A stretch of 64,000 nt of DNA from NCBI RefSeq assembly GCF_026013365.1, contig NZ_JAPDOE010000005.1, positions 124,001-188,000 on the forward strand, given 5' to 3'. The notes below the pieces were generated by a model. The model saw only the letters and a list, made by a program, of their open reading frames with translations, had not been told where the DNA came from and ran no database searches. This DNA is from Paenibacillus sp. LS1 (GTDB taxonomy: Bacteria; Bacillota; Bacilli; Paenibacillales; Paenibacillaceae). A program made the position numbers and the translations under genes. Shown piece by piece: positions 25,826-34,265 of the stretch (position 1 is its first letter; every line of letters begins with the position of its first letter).

Positions 25826-25862
25826 AGAAAAAGACCGTTATAGAGGGACAAGGCCGGTCTTC
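25826..25862 (-). terminator. Terminator of the Ntn-hydrolase-like gene
   Basis: Leftward, AAGACCGG pairs with CGGTCTT and is followed by TTTCTTTG. The rest of the gap 25655-25915 holds no gene I can support. Confidence 0.65.
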
Positions 25863-25915
25863 TTCATTTTTTTGAAAGTGCGCTGGAAGTTACTCAGTAG
25901 AGATCGAAGTTCCAA

Positions 25916-27127
25916 TTATGAGGGCGTATTTTCAATTCGAAACAGATTACTCGCCGGCCCTAACTTCTCTTCTAGCCAAGCAGTATTAAACAGATCGACC
26001 TGGTTCCATTCTGTTATTTCTACAGAAGTCAGTAAAGGTGTCTCAGGTACAGGTGATGTATCAAAAATATTAGTCGAAAGTGTCTGGCGCTTTATCACTT
26101 CTCGTACTGGAAACTCATTATTGCCGTAAGGTAAGTACGTCGTCATGGTTATAGAACGAATTATTGATGAGTGTGTTCTTACCTGCTTTATAGTGAAAGG
26201 AAAGTATCGATATTCATCGCCAGCTGTGAGATTTTCAGGATCAAAGGTAACGTTTTGGTTATTTGAAGGCGAAAAATCACTATTTGTCGGGTACACAGGG
26301 ATTCTTGTACCAGTATCATGGTCTATCAGAATAGCTTCACCTTCTCTTCTCCTCTCAATAGAGTAGTTTGCTAATTTATATTCGCCCTGATTGTTAAAGT
26401 AGCCCGTTTCATATTCACTGGCTTCAATCCTTAAATGAGCATTTTCAATGATAACAGGCATCAACACAGGACTGATTCCTAGAAGGCGATACACTGAAGG
26501 ACCTAACGAACGAAGTCTTGTCTTAACATTAAAAATTATAGCGTTAGTTATTGTTGAAATATCATAGGTATTGTTCTCGTTAATAGCTTTTTTAGTGTTT
26601 GAGTATCTTAAGCTTAAGCCCCTGGAAAATTGATTGTATAACCCTATTGGGCCAAATGAAGGGAAGAACTCTGACAACGATAAAATCTCTCCCGACCCTA
26701 TGATCTCAGATTCAAAATCAGCATCACGAACATAACTAAAAGACCAGGTACTGTTACTGTGTTCAAAACGTGTATCAATTCGAAACATCTTAAATGAATT
26801 TGAACCATGATCTAAGTAAACTCCAATCATTGGAGAATCGTATGAAGCTGGTTTTCCTCTGAAGACAATATCTAGCACATTCTTAAGTGGGCCCTCTTCA
26901 TCATCGACATTCTCAAAAGTTAAAGTTCTCATTATAGATGGCAGTTGTTCCTGAATCTGAGGTAGCAAAGTCACTGTCTTTCCTGCCATTGTCAAGAATA
27001 GCCTGTCGTCAAAAGAAATGTATTTCATCGCTATATCTGATTGGTCACCGGTCCGGACATTCGTTATTCTAAAGTCACTTATTAGACAACCTCTATTACC
27101 GTCTTTAATACCAATGATTAATGTCAT
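25916..27127 (-). CDS. Proteasome-fold (Ntn hydrolase) candidate, 403 aa
   Basis: ATG at 27127 follows GGAGGGACCCAGTAA. The N-terminus reads MTLIIGIKDGNRGCLISDFRIT, with K35 and AGK at 48-50. If Met is removed, Thr becomes residue 1, with D17, R19, K34 and G48, very close to the proteasome/HslV set T1, D17, R19, K33 and G47. Other strands (IGVYLDHGSNSFKMF, IGSGEI) fit a four-layer Ntn fold to about residue 215. The C-terminal 180 residues are an added sheet-rich domain of unknown type. The protein may be a self-processing hydrolase; substrate unknown. It has its own terminator on each side, so it is a single-gene unit. Confidence 0.5.
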   Translation of the reverse strand: MTLIIGIKDGNRGCLISDFRITNVRTGDQSDIAMKYISFDDRLFLTMAGKTVTLLPQIQEQLPSIMRTLTFENVDDEEGPLKNVLDIVFRGKPASYDSPMIGVYLDHGSNSFKMFRIDTRFEHSNSTWSFSYVRDADFESEIIGSGEILSLSEFFPSFGPIGLYNQFSRGLSLRYSNTKKAINENNTYDISTITNAIIFNVKTRLRSLGPSVYRLLGISPVLMPVIIENAHLRIEASEYETGYFNNQGEYKLANYSIERRREGEAILIDHDTGTRIPVYPTNSDFSPSNNQNVTFDPENLTAGDEYRYFPFTIKQVRTHSSIIRSITMTTYLPYGNNEFPVREVIKRQTLSTNIFDTSPVPETPLLTSVEITEWNQVDLFNTAWLEEKLGPASNLFRIENTPS

Positions 27128-27213
27128 TTACTGGGTCCCTCCATTTTCGCATTGTTTGAAATACTTTATCATATTACCTATGCATAGAGTAGTTCTAGGG
27201 TATTTGGATAGAC

Positions 27214-27247
27214 CAAAAAACCCGTGAACATATTCATGGGTTTTGTC
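27214..27247. terminator. Terminator
   Basis: AAAACCCRTGAA and TTCATGGGTTTT form a 12-base stem with a short loop; leftward it is followed by TTGGTC. It ends the operon at 27325 and is followed by the Ntn gene's promoter region. Confidence 0.8.
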
Positions 27248-27324
27248 GTTCTCCATTTGAATTGTTATTACATGAGTTTAGCACATGCTAACATGGGGTC
27301 TGCCGACATTTGCTTTTGACTTCA

Positions 27325-27693
27325 TCAATCTGAATATCTAATCATTAGTATAGCTTTACATATAACAAGAGAAAATGTATTGGCAGATACCTTACCATTG
27401 AATATATTTGAATTAGGTTTACCTGTATAAAATGTATAAACCTTTTCCGTTGAGTCCCAAGTGAGCTGAAACTGAACTTCGATATCTTCGATTATATCCA
27501 GGAGCATTGTTGCATCTGAGTCACTTCGTGAATAGTGATTATATCCATTGAGTGATTCATTCATAAAAATAAACTCTTCAATAAATTTATCTAGTATCGG
27601 GCTTGAATAGACCTGCTCAATTTCTTCGGGGAGTATTTTTAGCTCCCCCCTATGTCTTCGCTCCAAGAGTAAATTCATCATCGCACTATCCAA
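27325..27693 (-). CDS. Phage ABA-sandwich-like protein, 122 aa
   Basis: TTG at 27693 is 8 bases after AAGGAG. The C-terminal half (IIEDIEVQFQLTWD...VYTFYTG, ending SLVICKAILM) resembles the phage ABA-sandwich fold, whose members end in (A/I)CKAALL. Similar ends occur at 28173, 35560 and 50044. These proteins are common in Paenibacillus phages; no activity is known. Confidence 0.45.
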   Translation of the reverse strand: MDSAMMNLLLERRHRGELKILPEEIEQVYSSPILDKFIEEFIFMNESLNGYNHYSRSDSDATMLLDIIEDIEVQFQLTWDSTEKVYTFYTGKPNSNIFNGKVSANTFSLVICKAILMIRYSD

Positions 27694-27708
27694 GTAACTG
27701 CTCCTTCC

Positions 27709-28092
27709 CTAAAATTTGAAGTGTTCTTTAATTTTAATTTGTGCGCTTTCGTTGTGACGCTTCCACTCTTTGGCATCTAATTTATCTTGTTCACTGATCT
27801 TGTCTGATTCCATGAAGCCTTCAATGTTAGCAACATTCTTCCCTAAAGCTCTCCGAATTTCAGCAAGTTCTTCATTCGAGAAACTCACTTCAACCGCTTG
27901 ATTCTTAATCATTGCCGCTAATTCATGAACAGGAATGCTTTTTAACAAATGCGCTAGATCAAGCCAAGCAATTTCTGCAATTTCAGGCTCACGGAATTGA
28001 TCTTTAAACTCAATATCTTTTAGTTTTTCTTTCAAAGACGGGCTTGCCGCAGGAGAAATGCTGTTAATGTAATTGGATAATTTTTCACTCAT
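27709..28092 (-). CDS. Hypothetical helical protein, 127 aa
   Basis: ATG at 28092 follows GAGGGAGTAGTAACC. It is soluble, charged and helical throughout, e.g. FSNEELAEIRRALGKN and KLDAKEWKRHNESAQ. It is followed after 15 bases by the ABA-like gene at 27325. Function unknown. Confidence 0.55.
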   Translation of the reverse strand: MSEKLSNYINSISPAASPSLKEKLKDIEFKDQFREPEIAEIAWLDLAHLLKSIPVHELAAMIKNQAVEVSFSNEELAEIRRALGKNVANIEGFMESDKISEQDKLDAKEWKRHNESAQIKIKEHFKF

Positions 28093-28172
28093 GGTTACTA
28101 CTCCCTCTAGAAATTGGTTTATTCAATTATACTACGTAGAGGGTGGATATCCTTCAATCTGTGGAGAACCTT

Positions 28173-28547
28173 CTAAAACAGATCAAACTTGGTCAACAAA
28201 GCAGCCTTACAACGCATTTCAGGACTTGCTTGCATCAAGTCGTATACTTCACACACACCTTGTGTTTCAAGGTAGAACCATGTGATTGTTTCTATATAGC
28301 GCGAGCGATAATCCTCTGAGCCCATTATTTTTTCGACATCCATTGCATCAGAGATAGATTCGGAAAAATTTCGATAAATTTCTCGCCGTACCATTTCAAC
28401 TTCACCATCAGGCCATTTTTTTGTGTCATACTCCCATACGATTTGAGGCATATCGTTGGCTATATAATTCCCCACAAGTGCATCTAATTCGTATCCTGGT
28501 TTTAATCCCAGGATACGATCTTTTGTAACGTTTAGCGCTTGTGTCAT
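28173..28547 (-). CDS. Phage ABA-sandwich-like protein, 124 aa
   Basis: The N-terminus TKDRILGLKPGYELDALVGNYI and the end DLMQASPEMRCKAALLTKF match the two hallmark ends of phage ABA-sandwich proteins. The insert between them has Trp-rich strands (IVWEYDTKKWPDGE). ATG at 28547 follows GAAGGACTTTGATAG. A decayed partial copy of its N-terminal part lies at 30105-30235. Function unknown. Confidence 0.6.
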   Translation of the reverse strand: MTQALNVTKDRILGLKPGYELDALVGNYIANDMPQIVWEYDTKKWPDGEVEMVRREIYRNFSESISDAMDVEKIMGSEDYRSRYIETITWFYLETQGVCEVYDLMQASPEMRCKAALLTKFDLF

Positions 28548-28653
28548 CTATCAAAGTCCTTCTCTCGTATGAACTGTTGGTATTCTCATAATTAAACACG
28601 ACTATGGGAATTCGAAGTAATCCTATTAGCAGTCTTGTTCCCTTTTTGTTGGT

Positions 28654-29634
28654 TCAACTTCGAACCCTCGCCTCCCTTAGTGTCATATATGCAGCTTCAG
28701 CCCGTTGTCTAGGTGGAACGTCTAAAAGCCATGCGATGCCTTCGGGGGGCATACTTACCTCCAAAAAGTTCCAAAAAATATTTGCCTCTACCACATGAGC
28801 GAGATTTCTCACATAGCCATTTGGATCAGACTTGAGCGCCTTTTCCTGGATCTCTAGTGATGCGTTAGGTTCATACGTAAAACATGGTTCATCATACTGA
28901 TCCATACCCTCATAATTAGTCAAATCAGCCAGCTCCTGATTGAGCTGTTTATCCGTCATATCCTTAACATTCGCCAAGGGATCACTCCCGGTTTTTTTAC
29001 AGTTGGCATATTTGCGTATTAGCTGACTGCCATCCGTCCGTTGGTTAGATTCTCCTTCCCTGAGACACCGATAACTTTCAATAGGACTCCAGTCCATTGT
29101 ACTCACATGCACTTTCATGTTCTTGGCAATCGCTTGGAAGGTAAACATATCTTTTGGTGCTCCAGTATAGTCAATTTCCTTGCTCAGATGTTTAGCTGCC
29201 GTTAAAACAATTCCGTAATTTTGAATTGTTTTCCAAGCTTCTTCAAGCTCCTTACGAAGCCGAGCTTCCTCATTTACTGACTTCATTCGCAACTCTTCCG
29301 TGAGCGAAAGAGAGCTGCTTAAGAACTCAATGGTGCTGTCCTTGTCTCCCAATTGCCCCAGTAGAATTTTCTTATCACCAACCAATGATTCAAGCAACAG
29401 ATTGGAATCCGAAAGTGCCTTGTTTAACCTTTCGTTCTTATCGTTTAAACCATCCGAGTATTCCAGTAGTTGAGCCACCGTAGCATTCCCCGGAGCTGTG
29501 ATAAATCCCGTGTTAACCATAGCTCTAATCTCTTGGAGCCGTTCTTCTGTCAAGACTATTCTTCCTTCCTCGGACTCAGTCCAACTGTTAAGATCCAGAG
29601 TTTTGCACGCTTCTATATCTTCGGCTTTTTTCAT
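28654..29634 (-). CDS. Coiled-coil phage-type protein, 326 aa
   Basis: ATG at 29634 follows GGAGGAAGAGTAAAC. Residues 60-150 form a coiled coil (LNDKNERLNKALSDSNLLLE...ARLRKELEEAWKTI). The C-terminal part ends LLDVPPRQRAEAAYMTLREA, which parallels the ATPEQRCKAALL ends of ABA-like proteins. The coil ends in a K/RELEE(A/T)xK motif also present at 30471-30894 (LREELEETRKVK), so the two are related. It resembles helical accessory proteins of phages; no activity known. Confidence 0.55.
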   Translation of the reverse strand: MKKAEDIEACKTLDLNSWTESEEGRIVLTEERLQEIRAMVNTGFITAPGNATVAQLLEYSDGLNDKNERLNKALSDSNLLLESLVGDKKILLGQLGDKDSTIEFLSSSLSLTEELRMKSVNEEARLRKELEEAWKTIQNYGIVLTAAKHLSKEIDYTGAPKDMFTFQAIAKNMKVHVSTMDWSPIESYRCLREGESNQRTDGSQLIRKYANCKKTGSDPLANVKDMTDKQLNQELADLTNYEGMDQYDEPCFTYEPNASLEIQEKALKSDPNGYVRNLAHVVEANIFWNFLEVSMPPEGIAWLLDVPPRQRAEAAYMTLREARVRS

Positions 29635-29748
29635 GTTTACTCTTCCTCCTTAGGCTGGGTGACTTCTAGAGATACAATGCGAAGTATCAATTCGTTACGT
29701 TTATTAATTTCAAATATCAAGAGTGTGCTTTATAGTCACTGACCCAAA

Positions 29749-30048
29749 CTATTTATGATACTCTTTTAATCGTTCCTCTAGTTCTGGATCATTAGGATCT
29801 ACGATACATCCATTATCTCCGCAAGCGCAGGACCAAGTAATTCTCACTTCACTTTCACATACCAAGCATTCAGGTAACTCAGAAGAAGTATCGCTCGAAT
29901 AGGGAGGATCATCTTTATATAGTGGGTATACCCTATCGAACCACTCTTTAACTTCCCTATCAGTGAACATATACATTTCTTTTATATAATCCAAGCCCTT
30001 TTTACTCTCTAACCATTGGAGCCTTGACTTCCTGTTTAACGGCTTCAA
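29749..30048 (-). CDS. Cys-rich small protein, 99 aa
   Basis: The TTG at 30048 is preferred because GGAGGTGAGTATAAA precedes it; a TTG 18 bases upstream includes that site. The second half has five Cys (ECLVCESEVRITWSCACGDNGC), probably a zinc site. It is acidic elsewhere. No family recognised. Confidence 0.5.
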   Translation of the reverse strand: MKPLNRKSRLQWLESKKGLDYIKEMYMFTDREVKEWFDRVYPLYKDDPPYSSDTSSELPECLVCESEVRITWSCACGDNGCIVDPNDPELEERLKEYHK

Positions 30049-30104
30049 ATTTATACTCACCTCCAAATAATTTTATCTATTTAATAAAGTTATTGGCTGG
30101 ATCA

Positions 30105-30235
30105 TCCCATCTCGTTCAGGCCAATCTTTTTTTGCAATACTCCAATACGATCTGAGGCGTTTCGCTTGCTATATATTTTCCCACGGTAGCAAGCCCTAAT
30201 TTTTTCCGCAATAAGATCAATTGTAACTTTGGTAT
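30105..30235 (-). pseudogene. Decayed copy of an ABA-sandwich-like gene
   Basis: Leftward frames contain GKYIASETPQIVLEYCKKR, which matches GNYIANDMPQIVWEYDTKKW in the gene at 28173-28547; nearby bases also align with that gene's 5' part (around AGGCCATTTTTT and CTTTTGTAAC). Stops and shifts interrupt it and no start is left. It is a remnant of a duplicated gene. Confidence 0.6.
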
Positions 30236-30239
30236 ATCC

Positions 30240-30344
30240 CTAAAATATCAATTCTAGAATTGGTTCTGAAGCGATATAAATGAATACCAACACACCGAAT
30301 ATGATTATCGTCCATTGCCACCAACGAAAAGGATTGAAGCTCAT
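30240..30344 (-). CDS. Single-span microprotein, 34 aa
   Basis: ATG at 30344 follows AGGGGATGTAACACAC. It reads MSFNPFRWWQW, then a span (TIIIFGVLVFIYIA), then an acidic end (SEPILELIF). A short Trp-rich basic head suggests the N-terminus faces the cytoplasm. It lies just before the decayed ABA copy. Confidence 0.5.
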   Translation of the reverse strand: MSFNPFRWWQWTIIIFGVLVFIYIASEPILELIF

Positions 30345-30379
30345 GTGTGTTACATCCCCTAACTAAGGAGAGGACATCC

Positions 30380-30490
30380 TCAACCTTTGAATTTATCTCG
30401 TATCCATTGAGCTGCCATTACGGTTAACGCCAGCGGAATCAACCATAACTTGTGATACCATGGGAAGTCATCAGGATCGATCAGGTTCAT
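30380..30490 (-). CDS. Single-span microprotein, 36 aa
   Basis: The ATG at 30490 overlaps the last seven codons of the gene upstream, with GAGGGGAACC just before it. The product is MNLIDPDDFPWYHKLW, then a span (LIPLALTVMAA) and a basic tail (RDKFKG). A recognisable decayed copy lies near 36230-36290 with ELDDFPCYRKLWILPI, which shows that the frame was under selection. Confidence 0.6.
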   Translation of the reverse strand: MNLIDPDDFPWYHKLWLIPLALTVMAAQWIRDKFKG

Positions 30491-30894
30491 GGTTCCCCTC
30501 TTCTTCCTGGGCCAAAACGGTTTCCAGTACAAGCAACAGCCGTTCGATATCCTCGGTATCCACCGAATATTCTGATTCTCTTAGGACTGCAGCACCTAAC
30601 TTTTTCAAAAAATTGTAATCTATCACCCATCCACCTTCGCCCCCAGGTTGCCGTGGGAATTTGACTTTCCGTGTCTCTTCAAGCTCCTCGCGGAGTCGAA
30701 CAGCTTCGTCATTCCAAATGCCCGCCTGTTTCTTGGCATATTCCAGGTCTCGAGCAGCCGCATTGCCCACATCAACCAATGCCAAAACATTATCAATTAC
30801 GCTGTTACCCATTGGGGCTCTGACGGAGCTCCAAGACTTCCTTACATACCACCAGTTCGCTCCCATCCAATAGCTTGTACACACGTTTACTCAT
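30471..30894 (-). pseudogene. Coiled-coil protein gene with a 5' frameshift
   Basis: A strong ribosome site (GGGAGGGGAAGAAAGGCT) precedes the ATG at 30894, which reads MSKRVYKLLDGSELVVCKEV and stops after 29 codons at 30805. In the next frame, from about 30816, a coherent protein runs to 30471: VIDNVLALVDVGNAAARDLEYAK, a coiled coil with LREELEETRKVK and an acidic end. A one-base change in the GGG run near 30808 would join them into about 140 residues. It may instead be two coupled genes. The full product would be a relative of the coiled-coil protein at 28654-29634. Confidence 0.5.
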
Positions 30895-31072
30895 AGCCTT
30901 TCTTCCCCTCCCTCAAATTAAGTACAAATGAAAATTTCCCAATCAGCCGTTCACAATATCCGAAATTTATATCAAAGTAACGAAGTTCATCCGGTGAATT
31001 CTGAATTTCTTTTGGTGGAGTAATCGCCATCTTTGCTCCACACACACAATTCACATTGAGTGACACGTGCAA
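30887..31072 (-). CDS. Small Cys-containing protein, 61 aa
   Basis: The TTG at 31072 is 9 bases after AAGGAG. The N-terminus has NCVCGAKM, half of a zinc ribbon; another Cys is in FGYCERL. The stop overlaps the next gene's start by eight bases. Function unknown. The gap 31073-31317 holds a weak rightward open frame that I do not call. Confidence 0.45.
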   Translation of the reverse strand: MHVSLNVNCVCGAKMAITPPKEIQNSPDELRYFDINFGYCERLIGKFSFVLNLREGKKGYE

Positions 31073-31317
31073 CTGTTATCACTCCTTGGTAAGAGGCCGT
31101 CAGCCTCAATTTTCTTATTCTTTTCCGGCCGGTACCCAGACGGGGAAGCCTGCGATCAGATGAAATTAATGAGTAAAAACCATCATCTGTATCAATTCCT
31201 CAGGTACTACCGGCAACCTCTCATGTTGCTTCGAAATCGAACTAAAAGAAGAAAGAAGAATTTTGAATCGGAGTGTGAGCCTGAATCATATGGTTATTAT
31301 GTTCTCGTGGGATACCC

Positions 31318-31569
31318 CTAAACCACATGTTTATCAGTTTCCAGGGACCGTTTCATATCCCCCCAGTGTGTTTTTAAGGCCTGGACAGTGCCTTTAGGGT
31401 GTTTCTTTTTCAGGAAATTTCCGTTATATTCTGCTTTATGAAACGTTGTTACGTGCAGAGTTTCGTTCTCATCTTCCCATCTGCACTCAAAATATACTTT
31501 TAATGCAGCAGCATATACCCACCAGTGGATGAATCCGATCACACGGTGAATTTTCTGTTTTTTCCACAT
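31318..31569 (-). CDS. Hypothetical basic protein, 83 aa
   Basis: ATG at 31569 follows GAGGCAGGACGCAT. The product is basic and aromatic-rich (FIHWWVYAAALKVYFECRW), probably soluble or membrane-peripheral. No domain recognised. Confidence 0.5.
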   Translation of the reverse strand: MWKKQKIHRVIGFIHWWVYAAALKVYFECRWEDENETLHVTTFHKAEYNGNFLKKKHPKGTVQALKTHWGDMKRSLETDKHVV

Positions 31570-31609
31570 ATGCGTCCTGCCTCATTAAGGGGTTAAGCCG
31601 AAACTTGTT

Positions 31610-31978
31610 TTAATCCAATGAATCAATGATTACTTCTGGGCCACTAAACTTCCAATATTGATTTTTACCAAACATTCTATCAAGCACAGATTGGAGCTGA
31701 GCAATGTCTTCTTTGGTGATTTTACCTTCAACCTCAACATCCCAATCCTCATACATCTCTTCGCGTTCTTGCTCAATATAGCACTTGATCATATGATCAG
31801 CATTAGGGCTCCAAGTAGTAGGCGTACATATTTGCCAATCAAGGAGTGCGAGATCTCCATCATTACGTATCATCTCACTTACTTTTTCAGCAGGATATGT
31901 GCAATTAGCACCCTCATAACTCAAATGCTGATCACTGGATACATCAGATAATTTCACTTTCCGGATTGTCTGTGTCAT
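31610..31978 (-). CDS. Hypothetical acidic protein, 122 aa
   Basis: ATG at 31978 follows AGGGAGGAATGTACT. It is soluble and acidic, with a helical C-terminal half (KITKEDIAQLQSVLDRMFG). It lies among phage-like small genes. Function unknown. Confidence 0.55.
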   Translation of the reverse strand: MTQTIRKVKLSDVSSDQHLSYEGANCTYPAEKVSEMIRNDGDLALLDWQICTPTTWSPNADHMIKCYIEQEREEMYEDWDVEVEGKITKEDIAQLQSVLDRMFGKNQYWKFSGPEVIIDSLD

Positions 31979-32027
31979 AGTACATTCCTCCCTAAAAATC
32001 TTTGTTTAAAGCGAGTTAAATAACTTA

Positions 32028-32360
32028 TCAACTCCTGGATCTACCAATCATAAAGCTAATGAAAAATATAGAGAGTGCAACAATGGAATATGTTAAAACT
32101 TTATCAGTTAATACCATGCGAATATGAATATCATCTAACCTTTTGATCACTTGTATTAACTGATAATCAAGAACGGTTTGATTCCATAAATACAAGCTAA
32201 AACAAACTCCGATTAATGGAATACCAAGAATTATCCTGATAATTGAATATCTATATAAAGAAAGTTTCGCAGGATTTTTCTCATTAAAAGATAATACGAA
32301 AATAGCAACTAAAACAGGAACCGATGTTAATAGTAAAATCACAAATAAATTTGTTAGCAT
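32028..32360 (-). CDS. Polytopic membrane protein, 110 aa
   Basis: ATG at 32360 follows GGGAGGGACCTA; a longer in-frame start is less well placed. Three hydrophobic segments (about 3-22, 38-56 and 85-105) are visible. A short amphipathic region with charged residues (VIKRLDDIHIRMV) lies between the last two. Function unknown. Confidence 0.55.
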   Translation of the reverse strand: MLTNLFVILLLTSVPVLVAIFVLSFNEKNPAKLSLYRYSIIRIILGIPLIGVCFSLYLWNQTVLDYQLIQVIKRLDDIHIRMVLTDKVLTYSIVALSIFFISFMIGRSRS

Positions 32361-32427
32361 TAGGTCCCTCCCGTCCGATATATGAGCTTTATTCATAACT
32401 AGGAACTCCGCAGCTCTCCAGCAGATC

Positions 32428-32880
32428 CTATGGTATTATTTCCTCTGCTGAGGAAGGCACTATAACCTCTTCAATATCCTTTTTAGCTGAAGTAAACCAT
32501 TCAATTAGACCTCCGTAATCTCTTACTTCACCCATAATACCGCTGCGCATTGCAAGTAAATGATCAAAGGTGTACCAGTTGGATAAAGGGACGTGTTCTT
32601 CCATCACATCCGATACATAATCACAATCACCCAGTTGGATAGTACCGTCTTCTTCATCTTCATAAGGTATTGTGTCATTGGAACAATAGACATAAGCTTC
32701 CGTGCCTTCCTCATAGCATCCCATTTCAGATTCCAAAGTCGGCTTCCCACACTTAGGGCATATAGAGGCAAGTTCTACATCAGCTTGTAGTTTAAGTTGA
32801 TGATTGCACCAGATACGTGCCAGCCTTTCTGTGATCCTTACTTTTCGTGCATATAGAGCGGGGTTCTCATATATACTCAT
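32428..32880 (-). CDS. Zinc-ribbon protein, 150 aa
   Basis: ATG at 32880 follows AAAGGAGAAAGGAACAA. Residues 41-70 hold a CPKCGKPTLESEMGC...YCS ribbon. The rest is acidic, with EEEDGTIQLGDCDY and an aromatic C-terminal part. It may be a nucleic-acid or protein-binding adaptor; no family assigned. Confidence 0.55.
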   Translation of the reverse strand: MSIYENPALYARKVRITERLARIWCNHQLKLQADVELASICPKCGKPTLESEMGCYEEGTEAYVYCSNDTIPYEDEEDGTIQLGDCDYVSDVMEEHVPLSNWYTFDHLLAMRSGIMGEVRDYGGLIEWFTSAKKDIEEVIVPSSAEEIIP

Positions 32881-32977
32881 TTGTTCCTTTCTCCTTTCCG
32901 GACGAAGGTTGAACGATTGGTTTTAATGTATTGACTAAGTCTCTCTAGTGCATTTAGACTCGATTCGAGGTGAGTAT

Positions 32978-33157
32978 ATGATAGATTATGGTATTGAAAA
33001 TAAGGATGGATTTTTTTACAACTTTGTTTTACATGACTGGTCCATATGGTCAGAACATTGCCAATTACCAAGCAAGGATCTTGCCGACAACTTATTAATG
33101 CTATATGAGGACAATCCAACATTTTGTCTAACCAAGGTAAGTCCCGTTAGGTCTTAA
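32978..33157 (+). CDS. Small acidic protein, 59 aa (rightward)
   Basis: The ATG at 32978 follows GAGGTGAGTAT. The sequence MIDYGIENKDGFFYNFVLHDW is protein-like, and the opposite-strand frame over the same bases (81 residues, Cys-rich, no ribosome site) looks like its shadow. It is a lone rightward gene in a leftward block. A TTGACT box near 32933 could be its -35. Function unknown. Confidence 0.5.
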   Translation: MIDYGIENKDGFFYNFVLHDWSIWSEHCQLPSKDLADNLLMLYEDNPTFCLTKVSPVRS

Positions 33158-33169
33158 GAATATCTGATA

Positions 33170-33916
33170 TTATGAATCCGGATGATTAACGAGTTCTGGG
33201 CGAACACGATAATACCTACGCCGATTTATGATCGTCGATTCACACCAATCTTTCTCAAATTTGAGTAAGGCTGTGCCTAAACTAGACTTGGGTGAAGAAT
33301 AATGAGTTGTACATTGGTCCAGGATCACATTCATCGGGGTCCACCCATCTTGGATCTCCTTTGAATACTTGAGCCTGACTGAATCATAACGATCATGCAT
33401 TCTCAGTAGAAATTCACGAAGCCTTAACATCGTTGTTCGGTACGTAGTGATATAACCTCCTCCACTCGTACCCCCTTCAGGTGAAAGACTCTCATGATAC
33501 TCATTAATGCTTTCTGGGAGCAATGAAGTGATCCGCCGGTTTAAACGTGGACGTAATACAATTTCAACTTGTCCCATTTCCCCAACATATAATAAGCCTA
33601 TTCCATACTGGCGCATGATGCGTTCGGCAAACTTGTGGATGTGTTTACCATGAGAAAGCTTCATACGCTTGTGTTGGATCGGTTCTGGTACTGCTGCGTA
33701 AATTAAATGTGCGTGGGGTTCCCATTCTACACACTGACCCATTACATCTAAGTTAAGAGACTTTTTGAGTTCAACAACAGTGACAATATCACCATGAAGA
33801 CCGAGTACGTCAGCCCGTCTTAATGTGCCCTTGTGGGGTTGTATTTCTGAAAACACAATACTTCCTCCATATTCTAACCATGCCTTCACAGGAGCGAATA
33901 ACTCAGTTTCTTTCAA
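33170..33916 (-). CDS. PD-(D/E)XK nuclease-like protein, 248 aa
   Basis: TTG at 33916 follows AAAGGGGGAACTGCA. The N-terminal 60 residues contain RRADVLGLHGDIVTVVELKKSLN, giving D36, E49 and K51 of a PD-(D/E)XK active site, with a helix after it. The C-terminal half (about 130-248) is basic and helical and may bind DNA (MLRLREFLLRMHDRYDSVR). The fold is used by repair and restriction nucleases; the role here is unknown. Confidence 0.65.
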   Translation of the reverse strand: MKETELFAPVKAWLEYGGSIVFSEIQPHKGTLRRADVLGLHGDIVTVVELKKSLNLDVMGQCVEWEPHAHLIYAAVPEPIQHKRMKLSHGKHIHKFAERIMRQYGIGLLYVGEMGQVEIVLRPRLNRRITSLLPESINEYHESLSPEGGTSGGGYITTYRTTMLRLREFLLRMHDRYDSVRLKYSKEIQDGWTPMNVILDQCTTHYSSPKSSLGTALLKFEKDWCESTIINRRRYYRVRPELVNHPDS

Positions 33917-33970
33917 TGCAGTTCCCCCTTTGAAAACAATAAAAAATGTACAAAAGTGAATGTGACAACC

Positions 33971-34201
33971 TTACTTTTCACTCGATTCAGTAGTAACTTC
34001 ATGTACGGCCCAATTTGCGAAGTTACCTGAGTAGCATGACTTCTCTTTCTTTTCCTTTCCGTTACGATCGATAGAAATATAAAACACATCCCCGAATACT
34101 CCTGACCCATCTACTCCACAGATACGAAAGCGAGTCACCCTTCTTTTAAGCCCACTCTTACCCATATATGTTCTATGTGTTTTAATAGCTGAAGGTTCCA
34201 C
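33971..34201 (-). CDS. Hypothetical small basic protein, 76 aa
   Basis: It begins at GTG 34201 after GAGGAG at slightly long spacing. Basic first half (KTHRTYMGKSGLKRRVTRF), then a sheet-like GSGVFGDVFYISIDRNGK and a polar end. No domain recognised. Confidence 0.45.
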   Translation of the reverse strand: MEPSAIKTHRTYMGKSGLKRRVTRFRICGVDGSGVFGDVFYISIDRNGKEKKEKSCYSGNFANWAVHEVTTESSEK

Positions 34202-34265
34202 CGTGTTTATACACTCCTCACTAGTTGGTCGCAGCCGTAGAATAATATAACGGCTCCCGCCACTC

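Noticed and set aside
31067..31321. Rightward 84-residue frame
   Set aside because: No ribosome site at its start; basic shadow-like composition; lies opposite the 5' end of the gene at 30887.
32955..32985. ACTCGATT before the rightward gene at 32978
   Set aside because: The spacing would put the -10 box on the start codon; no TATAAT-like sequence there.
32877..33122. Leftward 81-residue frame opposite the gene at 32978
   Set aside because: No ribosome site, shadow-like composition; the rightward frame has GAGGTG and better composition.
33971..34000. ACTCGATT inside the gene at 33971
   Set aside because: No -10 box 14 bases away and it is within coding sequence; treated as chance.
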